Position numbers and translations under genes: made by a program
Notes under the pieces: generated by a model
Database searches by the model: none
The model's input: only the letters and a program-made list of their open reading frames with translations
Told to the model about the DNA's origin: nothing
DNA from: Bacillota bacterium
GTDB lineage: Bacteria; Bacillota; Clostridia; Oscillospirales; Acutalibacteraceae
DNA: 37,174 nt
Reading direction: 5' to 3'
Assembly (NCBI GenBank): GCA_023412845.1
Contig: JAEZRH010000053.1
Location: 1 to 37,174 of the forward strand
In this document: piece after piece, positions 6,795 through 14,636 of the stretch
Position numbering within the stretch: position 1 is the first letter of the stretch
Layout of the letters: each line of letters opens with the position of its first letter

Positions 6795-7802
6795 ATGGCT
6801 AACGATGTCAAGTTTGAAGGTAAAGAGAGAAGAATGGCCAAAATCGAGAAATGCCTCGCCGAATATGGCCTTGGCAGCCTCGAAGAAGCGCGCGACCTGT
6901 GTCTGTCGAAAGGCGTGGACGTTGAAAAAATCGTCAGGGGCGTGCAGATGATCGCGTTCGACAATGCCGTCTGGGCCTACACGCTCGGCTGCGCCATCGG
7001 CCTGAAGACCGGCGTGAAATCCGCCGTCGAGGCTGCCGAAAAGATCGGCGCCGGGCTTGAGTCCTTCACGGTCCCCGGCTCCGTCGCGGAACAGCGCAAG
7101 GTCGGTCTGGGCCACGGCAACCTGGGCGCCCGTCTTCTGAGCGAAGAGACAAAGTGCTTCTGCTTCCTTGCGGGCCACGAATCCTTCGCCGCCGCGGAAG
7201 GTGCCATCGGCATTGCGCGCTCTGCAAACTCCGCGCGCAAGGAACCGCTGCGCGTCATCCTCAACGGCCTCGGCAAAGACGCCGCCTACATCATTTCCCG
7301 CGTGAACGGGTTTACTTACGTGAAGACCGATTTTGACTATTTTGAAGACAAGCTCAACATCGTGGAGACCCGCGCTTTCTCGGCCGGCGAGCGTGCCGCA
7401 GTCAAATGCTACGGTGCGAACGATGTGCGCGAAGGCGTCGCCATCATGCAGCATGAGGGCGTCGACGTCTCCATCACCGGCAACTCCACCAACCCGGTCC
7501 GTTTCCAGCACCTTGTGGCCGGCACCTACAAAAAATGGGCCATCGACAACGGCAAAAAATATTTCTCCGTCGCGAGCGGCGGCGGCACGGGGCGCACCCT
7601 GCACCCGGACAACATGGGCGCGGGCCCCGCTTCCTACGGCCTGACGGATTCCCTGGGCCGCATCCACGGCGACGCGCAGTTCGCGGGTTCTTCCTCCGTC
7701 CCGGCGCACGTCGAGATGATGGGCCTGATCGGCATGGGCAACAACCCGATGGTCGGTGCCACGGTTGCCTGCGCGGTCGCGGTCTATCAGGCGAACAACT
7801 GA
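6795..7802 (+). CDS. GGGtGRT protein
   Basis: A 335-residue cytoplasmic protein. It carries the naming motif GGGTGRT at residues 262-268, in the context SVASGGGTGRTLHPDNMGAGPASYGLTDSLGRIHGDAQFAGSS. Other conserved-looking segments are YTLGCAIGLKTGVKSA, KVGLGHGNLGARLLSEET, FLAGHESFAAAEGAIGIAR and NPMVGATVACAVAVYQAN. The family is known by this motif and has no established function that I can cite. A glycine-rich GRT loop and conserved His/Asp suggest ligand or cofactor binding. It is co-transcribed with the NifU-like gene (24-base gap, AAGGAGG site) and followed by a strong terminator, so the two form a closed operon. An oxygen-sensitive or Fe-S-dependent enzyme is a guess from context only. 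Confidence 0.85.
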   Translation: MANDVKFEGKERRMAKIEKCLAEYGLGSLEEARDLCLSKGVDVEKIVRGVQMIAFDNAVWAYTLGCAIGLKTGVKSAVEAAEKIGAGLESFTVPGSVAEQRKVGLGHGNLGARLLSEETKCFCFLAGHESFAAAEGAIGIARSANSARKEPLRVILNGLGKDAAYIISRVNGFTYVKTDFDYFEDKLNIVETRAFSAGERAAVKCYGANDVREGVAIMQHEGVDVSITGNSTNPVRFQHLVAGTYKKWAIDNGKKYFSVASGGGTGRTLHPDNMGAGPASYGLTDSLGRIHGDAQFAGSSSVPAHVEMMGLIGMGNNPMVGATVACAVAVYQANN

Positions 7803-7833
7803 AAAAACTGCGGAATCGTATCGAAACCATTAC

Positions 7834-7867
7834 AAGGGTATGACAGTTTTGTCATACCCTTATTTTC
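7834..7867 (+). terminator. Intrinsic terminator of the NifU-like/GGGtGRT operon
   Basis: An 11-bp perfect stem (AAGGGTATGAC with GTCATACCCTT) encloses a 6-base loop and is followed by ATTTTCC. Confidence 0.85.
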
Positions 7868-7990
7868 CACTTTTATCGCATGAAGAACCGGAGTATAATG
7901 GACTATAGAAAATACTTCCGGGCGGAAAAAGGGCGCTTTTCCCGCTTTTGCCCGGCATTGTGATAGATAATGTCTGGAGTGCGGCTTTTC

Positions 7991-8842
7991 ATGGATAAGA
8001 AAAAACGAAAACTGCGTCTGCTTCTGCGCAGGGTCGTCGTCTGCCTTGTCTGCGTGTGCGTTCTGTCTCTGCTCGTTTTGGGCTTGGCGAAAGGGGCCGG
8101 CGCGCTGATAAAGGTTGCGGAGCCGGGCGTGGCCAAAGCGCAGACCGGCCTTCCGCCGGCGTCCGGCATCCCCGCGCAGACGTCTTCCTCGGGAGAGGCC
8201 GTATCTTCGAAAACGCAGGCCGTGTCCGCGTCTTCGGCTGTTCCCCCCGCGCCGCCGCCCGGCACGCCGGCGCCGGCGGGCTGGTTCCGGGACGCGGTGT
8301 TCGTCGGCGACAGCCGCACGGAAGGACTCGAGAATTACGACGGCCTTGACGGCGCGACCTATTACGCCGTAAAAGGACTGATGGTGGATACGATCTACAC
8401 CAAACAGGCCGTCCGCGAGGGCGGTTCAAAAGTCACTGTCATGCAGGCGCTGCAGCGCAGAAAATTCTCGAAGGTCTACATCATGCTCGGCGTAAACGAA
8501 CTGGGGTGGAGCAGCTTCGCCACGTTCGTCGGCGACTATGGCAAGGTCGTGGACGACATCCTGAAATGCCAGCCCGGCACGCGCGTCTACCTGCAGGCGA
8601 TCCTGCCGGTCACGGCTGAAAAATCCAGGACAGACGGCATCTATAACAACGTTCGCATTGAGAACTCCAACAAAGCCATCCGCAAGCTGGCAAAGGAGAA
8701 AAAAGTGAACTATCTTGCCGTGGACGAAGCGGTGAAGGACGCTTCCGGCGCGCTTCCGGCGGGAGCCACGGTGGACGGCATCCATCTGAATTCCGCGTAC
8801 TGCAAAAAATGGTGCGAATACCTGAAAGCCCATATTGAATAG
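7991..8842 (+). CDS. Membrane-anchored SGNH/GDSL hydrolase
   Basis: A 283-residue protein. I place the start at 7991 (GGAG 11 bases upstream); an ATG at 7970 lacks a site. A basic start (MDKKKRKLRLLLRR) and hydrophobic segment (15-33) form an uncleaved anchor. A Ser/Pro/Ala-rich linker runs to ~97. The hydrolase domain shows block I FVGDSRT (nucleophile Ser108), block III LGVNE (Asn169) and block V DGIHL (Asp262 and His265), completing the catalytic set. Substrates of this family include O-acetylated sugars and wall polymers; here an extracytoplasmic esterase is likely. It shares an operon with the DUF4358 lipoprotein 21 bases downstream. A TATAAT at 7894-7899 is the probable -10. Confidence 0.85.
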   Translation: MDKKKRKLRLLLRRVVVCLVCVCVLSLLVLGLAKGAGALIKVAEPGVAKAQTGLPPASGIPAQTSSSGEAVSSKTQAVSASSAVPPAPPPGTPAPAGWFRDAVFVGDSRTEGLENYDGLDGATYYAVKGLMVDTIYTKQAVREGGSKVTVMQALQRRKFSKVYIMLGVNELGWSSFATFVGDYGKVVDDILKCQPGTRVYLQAILPVTAEKSRTDGIYNNVRIENSNKAIRKLAKEKKVNYLAVDEAVKDASGALPAGATVDGIHLNSAYCKKWCEYLKAHIE

Positions 8843-8863
8843 ATAAAAAGGAAGTGGACGGGT

Positions 8864-9343
8864 TTGAACTGGAAAAAACGCGCGGCCTGTGTGCTGGCCG
8901 CCGCCGTTCTGCTGCTTTCCGCCGGATGTGCGCGCCAGGCGAAGCCTGAGGCTTCGGCCGATGTGACGGCCGTGGCGGACGAAATCGCAAAGGCCATCAA
9001 ATTCAAGGACCAGATGTCCCCGATCGAACAGAAGACGGCGGTAAAGCTTTACGGGCTTGACGACGCCGACGTCGCAAAGGCGCGGGTCTATGAGAGCACC
9101 GGCGCGACCGCGGAAGAGGTCGCGGTTTTCGAGGCGAAAGACGACGCCGCGGCGCCAAAGGTTAAGCAGGCGGCTTCCCAGCGGGTGGAGGATCAGAAAG
9201 CCGCGTTCCAGGGTTATCAGCCCAAGGAGATGACTAAGCTGAAAACGCCGCTCCTGATCCAGAGCGGCAAATATGTTGTGCTCGTCGTGGCCGACGACAC
9301 TTCGCCGGCCAAAGCGGTCACGGACAAGTATTTTGCAGGGTAA
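8864..9343 (+). CDS. DUF4358 lipoprotein
   Basis: A 159-residue protein. It starts at TTG, with GGAAGTGG upstream. The N-terminus MNWKKRAACVLAAAVLLLSAGC is a lipoprotein signal; Cys22 in the lipobox LSAGC would be lipidated. The mature domain (DVTAVADEIAKAIKFKDQMSPIEQKTAVKLYGLDDADVAKARVYESTGATAEEVAVFEAKD, then GYQPKEMTKLKTPLLIQSGKYVVLVVADD) matches my memory of DUF4358, a family in Clostridia that often accompanies SGNH hydrolases, as here. Function is unknown; a surface partner of the hydrolase is an inference from the shared operon. Confidence 0.8.
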   Translation: MNWKKRAACVLAAAVLLLSAGCARQAKPEASADVTAVADEIAKAIKFKDQMSPIEQKTAVKLYGLDDADVAKARVYESTGATAEEVAVFEAKDDAAAPKVKQAASQRVEDQKAAFQGYQPKEMTKLKTPLLIQSGKYVVLVVADDTSPAKAVTDKYFAG

Positions 9344-9446
9344 ACCCTGTTCCGGCCGGGCATGGGGCTGGGGGAAAATCCGAGATTTCTTTGCCCGGAC
9401 GGTTTAAGGATTCTCCCGGTGGACTGCGTCTCATGGCATGGATAAA

Positions 9447-9486
9447 TAAAGCGTACCCCGTGCGAAGGGGGTGCGCTTTATTTTTT
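9447..9486. terminator. Bidirectional intrinsic terminator between convergent genes
   Basis: The stem TAAAGCG-ACCCC/GGGG-GCGCTTTA is flanked by a T-run on the plus side (9479-9486) and by T-rich sequence on the minus side. It serves the DUF4358 gene and the convergent YczE-like gene. Confidence 0.8.
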
Positions 9487-9548
9487 AGCCTGTGCCCAGT
9501 CGCGCCCACCACAGGCGTGAACGGTGCCCTGTACCCGCGTATGGCGTT

Positions 9549-10211
9549 TCATGTCCGGTTTCCGGATCCCGAGGGGATAATGCTTTTGGTGTCGCCGGGG
9601 AAAAGCGCCTTCTGGAAACGCGGAATGAAAAAGTTCATGAGCGGCCCGCCCGATATGGCCAGAAGCACCGTGCCGGCGCCGATGGTGCTGCCGAGGAGCC
9701 AGCCCAGCAGCAGGCAGGTCGCGTCGGTGGCGATGCGGCACCACTGGAATTCGGCGGGCGTGTGCGCGGCCAGCAGCAGGGCGATGCTGTCATACGGCGA
9801 AATGCCCTGTTCCGGTATTATGTACAGTGCGGCGCCCACATAAAGGATCACCGTGCCCGCGAGCAGGAGCGGAACCTTCAGCATGGGGCCGGCGTCCGCC
9901 GCCGCAGGGAGAAACGTCCTGTAGACGGAGCGGAGCGCGTCGGCGATGATGCCGACGAAAGTCATGTTGACGACCGTGCCGAAGCCGATCATGCTGCGGT
10001 CGAGGAAGATGGGAAGGGAAAGGACCGCTATGTTGAAGATGAGAGACCATAGCCAGAAAGGGAGACCGATCTGTTTGGAGACGCCGAGGTTGAGACAGGT
10101 GCAGGGGTCGGTCCCGTATCCGGCGTAGACGCAGAACGAGATCCCGACGCCGAGCAGCGTGACGCCAGCGGAAGTGATGGCGCCCCGGCGGAAGAGAAGC
10201 TTACATTTCAT
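9549..10211 (-). CDS. YczE/YitT-type integral membrane protein
   Basis: A 220-residue protein with five or six hydrophobic segments. The first segment reads GVTLLGVGISFCVYAGYGTDPCTCLNLGVSKQIGLPF, and a second contains ALYIIPEQGISPYDSIALLLA. The pair of motifs GxGxDP and GxSPYD is typical of the YczE/YyaS branch of YitT-like membrane proteins. It ends in a basic cytoplasmic tail after GAGTVLLAISGGPLMNFFIPRFQKAL. Transport of a small molecule is suspected for the family but not established. It lies downstream of the large P-type ATPase-like gene and is separated from it by a terminator (10228-10268), so it is probably expressed on its own. An AAAGGAT site precedes the start. Confidence 0.75.
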   Translation of the reverse strand: MKCKLLFRRGAITSAGVTLLGVGISFCVYAGYGTDPCTCLNLGVSKQIGLPFWLWSLIFNIAVLSLPIFLDRSMIGFGTVVNMTFVGIIADALRSVYRTFLPAAADAGPMLKVPLLLAGTVILYVGAALYIIPEQGISPYDSIALLLAAHTPAEFQWCRIATDATCLLLGWLLGSTIGAGTVLLAISGGPLMNFFIPRFQKALFPGDTKSIIPSGSGNRT

Positions 10212-10227
10212 GGATGTTGATCCTTTT

Positions 10228-10268
10228 TAAAAAAATGCGGCCGCGGGAGTTTTCCGGAACTCTCCCGC
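10228..10268 (-). terminator. Intrinsic terminator of the rlmB/P-type ATPase-like unit
   Basis: The stem GCGGGAG/CTCCCGC (10243-10249 with 10262-10268) has inner pairing, and a run of seven T residues follows on the minus strand. Confidence 0.7.
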
Positions 10269-10329
10269 CAAAGAAGACTTGAGTTGCTTGCCGTACCCCG
10301 CGGCGGGGCCGGACCGCGGCGGCACGCCG

Positions 10330-13300
10330 CTAAGGCCTGCGGATATGCGGCACGAAAATGACGGCGGCCGCCCAGAACGCTTCGAAAACGGCGAGCGACG
10401 TGACCGAAAGCTGCGAGAGGCCGCCGTAAGCGGCAAAAAAGGCCGTAAGCGCAAAACCGAGCGCTGCCCCTGCGACCTGCAGGGCGACGGCAATGGAGAT
10501 GTTCGACCGCTGCCTGACGCAGGCGGTCAGCATGCGCAGCATCCCCGCGGCGCGCCCTTTTGTCGCAAGAACGGCCTCCGGACGGCTTCCGGTCCTTGTG
10601 ACGAGCCCGTCGTACACCTCGCCGAGGCGCTCGGGCAGCACGCTGACGGAGTTGCGGCTCAGGCCGAAGCACTCGGCGATGAGGTCCGGCGTAATCTGCG
10701 GGTCGCGCGTACGGACGATCAGCGCGATGCCGTTGTTTTCCATGCGGCGCAGCTCCACGGCCCTGCGCCTGTCCGAACGGTAGGAAACGAGGAACATCGC
10801 GACGAGCGTCCCGGCGCTGGCAAGGTACAGGGGGTGCTTTCCGGCGCGGACGTATTTTTCCTCATAGTCGCGGGAAGGCGCGTCGATGCCGTGCTTCTGC
10901 ATCAGCTCGCGGTTCCCCACAAGGATCACCCTGTCCTCCACGGCGCCGGAGATGCCCATGCCGTCCTCATAGCTGGGGCGCTGCACGTGCGGCAAAAAAT
11001 CGCCGCGGCTCTTCACGATCTGGCTGAACAGGTCGTTCAGCGGTCCTCCCGCGGCGGCGGTAAGCGCCGTCGCGTCCAGGATGGCTTCGTCGATCCTCTG
11101 ACCGGCAAAGGTCTGTATTCCGCTCAGAATCACCGTGCCGCGGGGAAACAGGTCTCCCGCGCCGAGCATGACGGCGTTCGTCTGGCAGAACTGCTCGACC
11201 GCCGGCCAGCCGACCGCCATGGCCCCGTATTGCGCGCCGACGCGTCCCAGCCGCGCGAGGGGCAGGTTCACGCTGAGCATGTTGGCAAACGGCACGCACA
11301 CGCAGGCCGAAGCCGCGAACGCGGCCAGCGCGGTGCCGGCGTTTTTGGTCAGAACGGCCGTCACGATGCACAGGCCGAGGCTTGCCAGAAACCCGGCGGG
11401 CGCCATCAGCTGGGAAACATGGTCGCTCGGGTCCGGCGCGTAGGAATCCCTGAGAAAATTGCGCAGAAAGGAGGACTTCGCCTGGTAGGCGATCCTCGGT
11501 TCGCCGATGGCGTTCTCTTTCGCCAGCAGCAGCGCCGTGTTGTGGTCGTCGAAGAGCTGCACCGCGTATTTCTGCTCCGGCGACGACAGGAAGCGGAAAT
11601 TCCGCAGGATGCGCTTGGCCATGCTGAGTTTTCCGGCGGTGTTGAGGAACAGTGCCGCAGTGGCAAGCGGCGAATACAGCGGGACGTTGCCCGCCGGGCC
11701 GAAAAACAGGTACACAAGGTTCTGGCAGGCTGCCGCGACCGCGGCGGCCGCAGCGGCGCTGTCGGCATTCGCCTGAAACGTGAACAGCCCGCGGATGCCG
11801 TTCCAGAACGCCGGCGCGCAGAACACGCACGCAAGCAGCAGGAAAAACAGTTCGATGATCGGATAGGTCGGCGCTTCGAAAAGGTTATGTAACCCGCCGG
11901 GAACAGCGCCAGACCGTTCCCGCAGGATGCTGAGCACAAGCGTCAGGACGCAGCAGATCGCGGTGACGGCAAAACGCAGCAGCAGCTTCCGCACATTGGA
12001 AGAAAGGTCGCTCATGACGGAGGGCGCGTCCGCCGGGCCGGAATAGTCGTCCAGTTCGGCTTCGCTTTCCCCCGGTTCTTCCGAGGGATCGTTGGTTTCT
12101 TCGTCGTTGCCGAACACACGGAATTTCTTTTTCGGTTTTATCGGTTCCGGTTCGGTATCCTTTGCGAATACGGCCGACCGGATTTCCGCCCCCTGCCCGC
12201 CGCTGTTTTCCTCTTTGGGCACCGGGGCCGTCTCCGGCTTTTCCTCCGTATGGCTGGCGTCCGGAGCCCGGCCGGCGGTTTCCGCCCGCGGGAACGGGAT
12301 CGGCTCCGGCGCGGAGGAGAAAACCTCCGGATAGGAGTCCGCTTCCGCCGCGAGGACCGTTTCGAACTCGGCGACCTCGATCACCTGCACCGGCAGGCCG
12401 CCCGCGCGGTACTGCGGAACCGGGCGCTCCGCCGGTTCCTTCCGCGGCGGAGCAGGGGGGATGCCGTCCTTGGCGCGGGGAGGGGCAACGGGCTCCCGCA
12501 CGGGAACGGGGGATTCCTCCGGCTGTGGGGCCGACGCGGCCTGCGAGGCCGACACGGCCTGCAAGGTCTGCGCCGCCGCAGGCTCAGACGGGCGCGGCGT
12601 CTCTTCCTGCGGCCCCGCGCCGACAGTCTCTTCTCCGCCGCTTTCGCCCAGCGCGGGAGCAAGCGGCGGCTCCACGATGGGCGGGCGAATCTCCGGTTCC
12701 ATGGCGGGCCCGGGTTCCACGGCCGGCGGCACGGGCGGCTGCTCCGGGTTTCGGACGGGCGGTTTCGGCCGCCAGCCGGGTTCCGGCCGTGGGACGGCCT
12801 GTTCCGTTCCACCGGCCGCTTCCGGGTCTTCCTCCGCGGCGGAAGCTTCCGGGCCGAGCATTTCCTCCGCGTCCAGACCGGCGCGGTTCATGATCTTCTC
12901 AAGGCGCTCGTGGCGTTCCCTGCGGTCCTTTTCCCCGGTGCCCAAAGGCTCCGGGGCGCCGCCTTCCTCATTCCTGCGGAACAGGTACGGAAAGCTGGAC
13001 TTTCCCTGCGCCCCGTCCGCGCCCTCTTCGATCTCTCTTTTGTCGAGAAGGATGGTCTGCTCGTATTCCTTCCGGTACTCTTCCAGCGATTTCAGCTGCA
13101 GGCCGTAGTAGATGTCTTCGGAAAAGGCTTCGCTGTTTTTGCCTTTCCTGCGCCGGAAGAACCCTTTTTTCTTTTCCGGCGGCTTCGGCGCGCTGCCGTC
13201 GGGCATCGGCTCCCCGGTTTCCATTTTCAGCGCCTTCTGCGCCTCGTGGGCGATCTCGTCGGCGTCGAGCACGGCGGGGCGCCGTCCGGCGCGGGTGTCC

Positions 13301-13413
13301 GCGTGTGCCTCCGCCTTCTTTTCCGGCGGAGAATGCTCTGTCATGATCTTAGCCTCCGCTAGAATTTCATCGACAGAATAATCGCTGCGCGGAACATTTT
13401 TATTGTCGTTCAT
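10330..13413 (-). CDS. Large membrane protein resembling a degenerate P-type ATPase with a disordered N-terminal half
   Basis: A 1027-residue protein. Residues 1-470 are low complexity, rich in Pro, Glu and Ala, with basic patches (EKKKGFFRRRKGKN, KPKKKFRVFG). From ~470 there are several hydrophobic pairs. The second half follows the order of a P1B-type ATPase: a pair of helices ending in CVCVPF (Cys704, Cys706, Pro708, in place of CPC), then AVMLGAGDLF, then a segment where DKTGT is expected but SGIQTF (Ser764) stands instead. A nucleotide-domain-like GMGISGAVEDRVILVGN (near 819) follows, then VAMFLVSYRSDRRRAVELRRMENNGIALIVRTRD, resembling the hinge motifs but without TGD or GDGxND. Two helices close the protein. 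It therefore looks like an inactive relative. It follows rlmB by 17 bases. Function unknown; a membrane scaffold or sensor is speculation. Confidence 0.7.
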   Translation of the reverse strand: MNDNKNVPRSDYSVDEILAEAKIMTEHSPPEKKAEAHADTRAGRRPAVLDADEIAHEAQKALKMETGEPMPDGSAPKPPEKKKGFFRRRKGKNSEAFSEDIYYGLQLKSLEEYRKEYEQTILLDKREIEEGADGAQGKSSFPYLFRRNEEGGAPEPLGTGEKDRRERHERLEKIMNRAGLDAEEMLGPEASAAEEDPEAAGGTEQAVPRPEPGWRPKPPVRNPEQPPVPPAVEPGPAMEPEIRPPIVEPPLAPALGESGGEETVGAGPQEETPRPSEPAAAQTLQAVSASQAASAPQPEESPVPVREPVAPPRAKDGIPPAPPRKEPAERPVPQYRAGGLPVQVIEVAEFETVLAAEADSYPEVFSSAPEPIPFPRAETAGRAPDASHTEEKPETAPVPKEENSGGQGAEIRSAVFAKDTEPEPIKPKKKFRVFGNDEETNDPSEEPGESEAELDDYSGPADAPSVMSDLSSNVRKLLLRFAVTAICCVLTLVLSILRERSGAVPGGLHNLFEAPTYPIIELFFLLLACVFCAPAFWNGIRGLFTFQANADSAAAAAAVAAACQNLVYLFFGPAGNVPLYSPLATAALFLNTAGKLSMAKRILRNFRFLSSPEQKYAVQLFDDHNTALLLAKENAIGEPRIAYQAKSSFLRNFLRDSYAPDPSDHVSQLMAPAGFLASLGLCIVTAVLTKNAGTALAAFAASACVCVPFANMLSVNLPLARLGRVGAQYGAMAVGWPAVEQFCQTNAVMLGAGDLFPRGTVILSGIQTFAGQRIDEAILDATALTAAAGGPLNDLFSQIVKSRGDFLPHVQRPSYEDGMGISGAVEDRVILVGNRELMQKHGIDAPSRDYEEKYVRAGKHPLYLASAGTLVAMFLVSYRSDRRRAVELRRMENNGIALIVRTRDPQITPDLIAECFGLSRNSVSVLPERLGEVYDGLVTRTGSRPEAVLATKGRAAGMLRMLTACVRQRSNISIAVALQVAGAALGFALTAFFAAYGGLSQLSVTSLAVFEAFWAAAVIFVPHIRRP

Positions 13414-13430
13414 AGCGATCCGCTCCCGTG

Positions 13431-14201
13431 TTATTTTGTCTTAATGCCTTTCCGCTGCCGCATGACTTCGTAACAGATCACGCCGCAAGCAACGGACGCG
13501 TTAAGCGAATTTATCTTGCCCAGCATTGGCAGGGATATGACAAAATCCGCTTTTTCACGAAGCAGGCGGCCGACTCCGCTGCCTTCCGAGCCGATGACGA
13601 CGGCCGCGGGGCCAGAAAAATCCGTCTGACACCAGGTCTGCCCGTCCATGTCCGCGGCGTAGATCCATACGCCGCGTTTTTTGAGTTCGTCGATCGCGGA
13701 GGCGAGGTTCGTCACGCGCGCCACGGGCACGTATTCCACCGCTCCGGCGCTCGCCTTGCCGACGGCCCAGGTCAGGCCCACGCTGCGCCGTTTGGGAACG
13801 ATGACGCCGTGTGCGCCCGCGCATTCCGCGACGCGCAGCACCGCGCCCAGGTTGTGGGGGTCTTCGAGCCCGTCGGCGATCAGGATAAACGGCGGCTCGC
13901 CGCGTTCCTGTGCAAGCGCGAAAATGTCCTCCACCTCCGCGTAATCCTTTACGGCCGCCACGGCCACGGCGCCCTGGTGGACGGCGCCGGCACACATGCG
14001 GTCAAGCTTCCTCGCGTCGGCTTCCTTGACCGCCACGCCGAGCTGTCTGGCCTTTGCCGCGAGTGCGCCGAGGCTGCCGGAACGGTCGCCCCGCGCGATA
14101 TACAGGCTGTCGATGGGCCGCCCGCTTTTAAGCGCCTCCAGAACGGCGTTCCTGCCGGCGATCACGCCTTCGTTCCGGCTGCTTTCTGTCTCGTCCGTCA
14201 T
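13431..14201 (-). CDS. rlmB: 23S rRNA 2'-O-methyltransferase of the RlmB/TrmH (SPOUT) family
   Basis: A 256-residue protein. The start at 14201 is chosen for the GGGGAG site 9 bases upstream; an in-frame ATG at 14237 has none. The N-terminal substrate-binding domain begins with GVIAGRNAVLEALKSGRPIDSLYIA. The SPOUT domain shows motif 1 (LIADGLEDPHNLGAVLRVAECAGAHGVIV, with the Asn and Arg used in catalysis), motif 2 (AVVIGSEGSGVGRLL) and motif 3 (ISLPMLGKINSLNASVACGVICYEVMRQR). Family members methylate the 2'-OH of a 23S rRNA guanosine (G2251 in E. coli) using S-adenosylmethionine bound in the knot. Cytoplasmic. The P-type ATPase-like gene starts 17 bases downstream. A tRNA target cannot be excluded. 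Confidence 0.93.
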   Translation of the reverse strand: MTDETESSRNEGVIAGRNAVLEALKSGRPIDSLYIARGDRSGSLGALAAKARQLGVAVKEADARKLDRMCAGAVHQGAVAVAAVKDYAEVEDIFALAQERGEPPFILIADGLEDPHNLGAVLRVAECAGAHGVIVPKRRSVGLTWAVGKASAGAVEYVPVARVTNLASAIDELKKRGVWIYAADMDGQTWCQTDFSGPAAVVIGSEGSGVGRLLREKADFVISLPMLGKINSLNASVACGVICYEVMRQRKGIKTK

Positions 14202-14440
14202 ATGATTAAACTCCCCGTTATCTGTTTTTTCTTTCATTATATCACAAAATTCTTCGGTTCAATATAAAAGGCATCCTGAAATTTCAACAGAAATATTCCA
14301 TTGGATTTTCCCACCGGAGATACGGAAACGGTTAAATTCTTATGATGAATATACAGCCGGCTTTCTTCGATGGCGGCGGCATTTATACCATGCGTATTTG
14401 CATTGGTTTACATAAGACCGTGGAATACGTGCGGAATATC

Positions 14441-14470
14441 TGTTGAAAACCCTGTGGAAAATGTTGAAAA
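14441..14470 (+). repeat. Three tandem TGTKGAAAA nonamers
   Basis: TGTTGAAAA, TGTGGAAAA and TGTTGAAAA start at 14441, 14453 and 14462. They resemble DnaA-box-like nonamers (consensus TGTGGATAA) with one or two mismatches each. They could equally be binding sites for another regulator. Confidence 0.35.
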
Positions 14471-14573
14471 GCCAGGATTGGAGGATTCGGCCCGGTTGAT
14501 TCAAAATTTATGCATACGATATTATGTCAACGTTTTTTGCCGCCGGGGCGAAAACATCCTGTATTTGCAGCGG

Positions 14574-14602
14574 TTGAGGCGGCGCCCCGCCTGTGGTATA
14601 AT
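14574..14602 (+). promoter_or_regulatory. Promoter of the 8-oxoguanine glycosylase gene
   Basis: TTGAGG and TATAAT are 17 bases apart, ending 34 bases before the start codon. Confidence 0.7.
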
Positions 14603-14636
14603 TTGAAAAACGGATTCGGGAAAGGGGAAAGGCCGC

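Larger units (their letters stand above)
14202..14636. other. Intergenic region between divergent rlmB and the glycosylase
   Basis: About 435 A/T-richer bases. It contains three close copies of TGTKGAAAA (14441-14449, 14453-14461 and 14462-14470) and the glycosylase promoter (14574-14602). A short open frame (14370-14606) has no ribosome site and atypical composition, so it is not called. Confidence 0.6.

Noticed and set aside
6054..7709. A 551-codon open frame on the minus strand
   Set aside because: It is antisense to the NifU-like and GGGtGRT genes, has no ribosome site or recognisable motif, and is rich in Ala/Asp/His/Val as expected from the complement of GC-rich codons.
10279..11892. 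A 537-codon open frame on the plus strand
   Set aside because: It is antisense to the P-type ATPase-like gene, rich in Arg/His/Gln, with no hydrophobic or domain structure.
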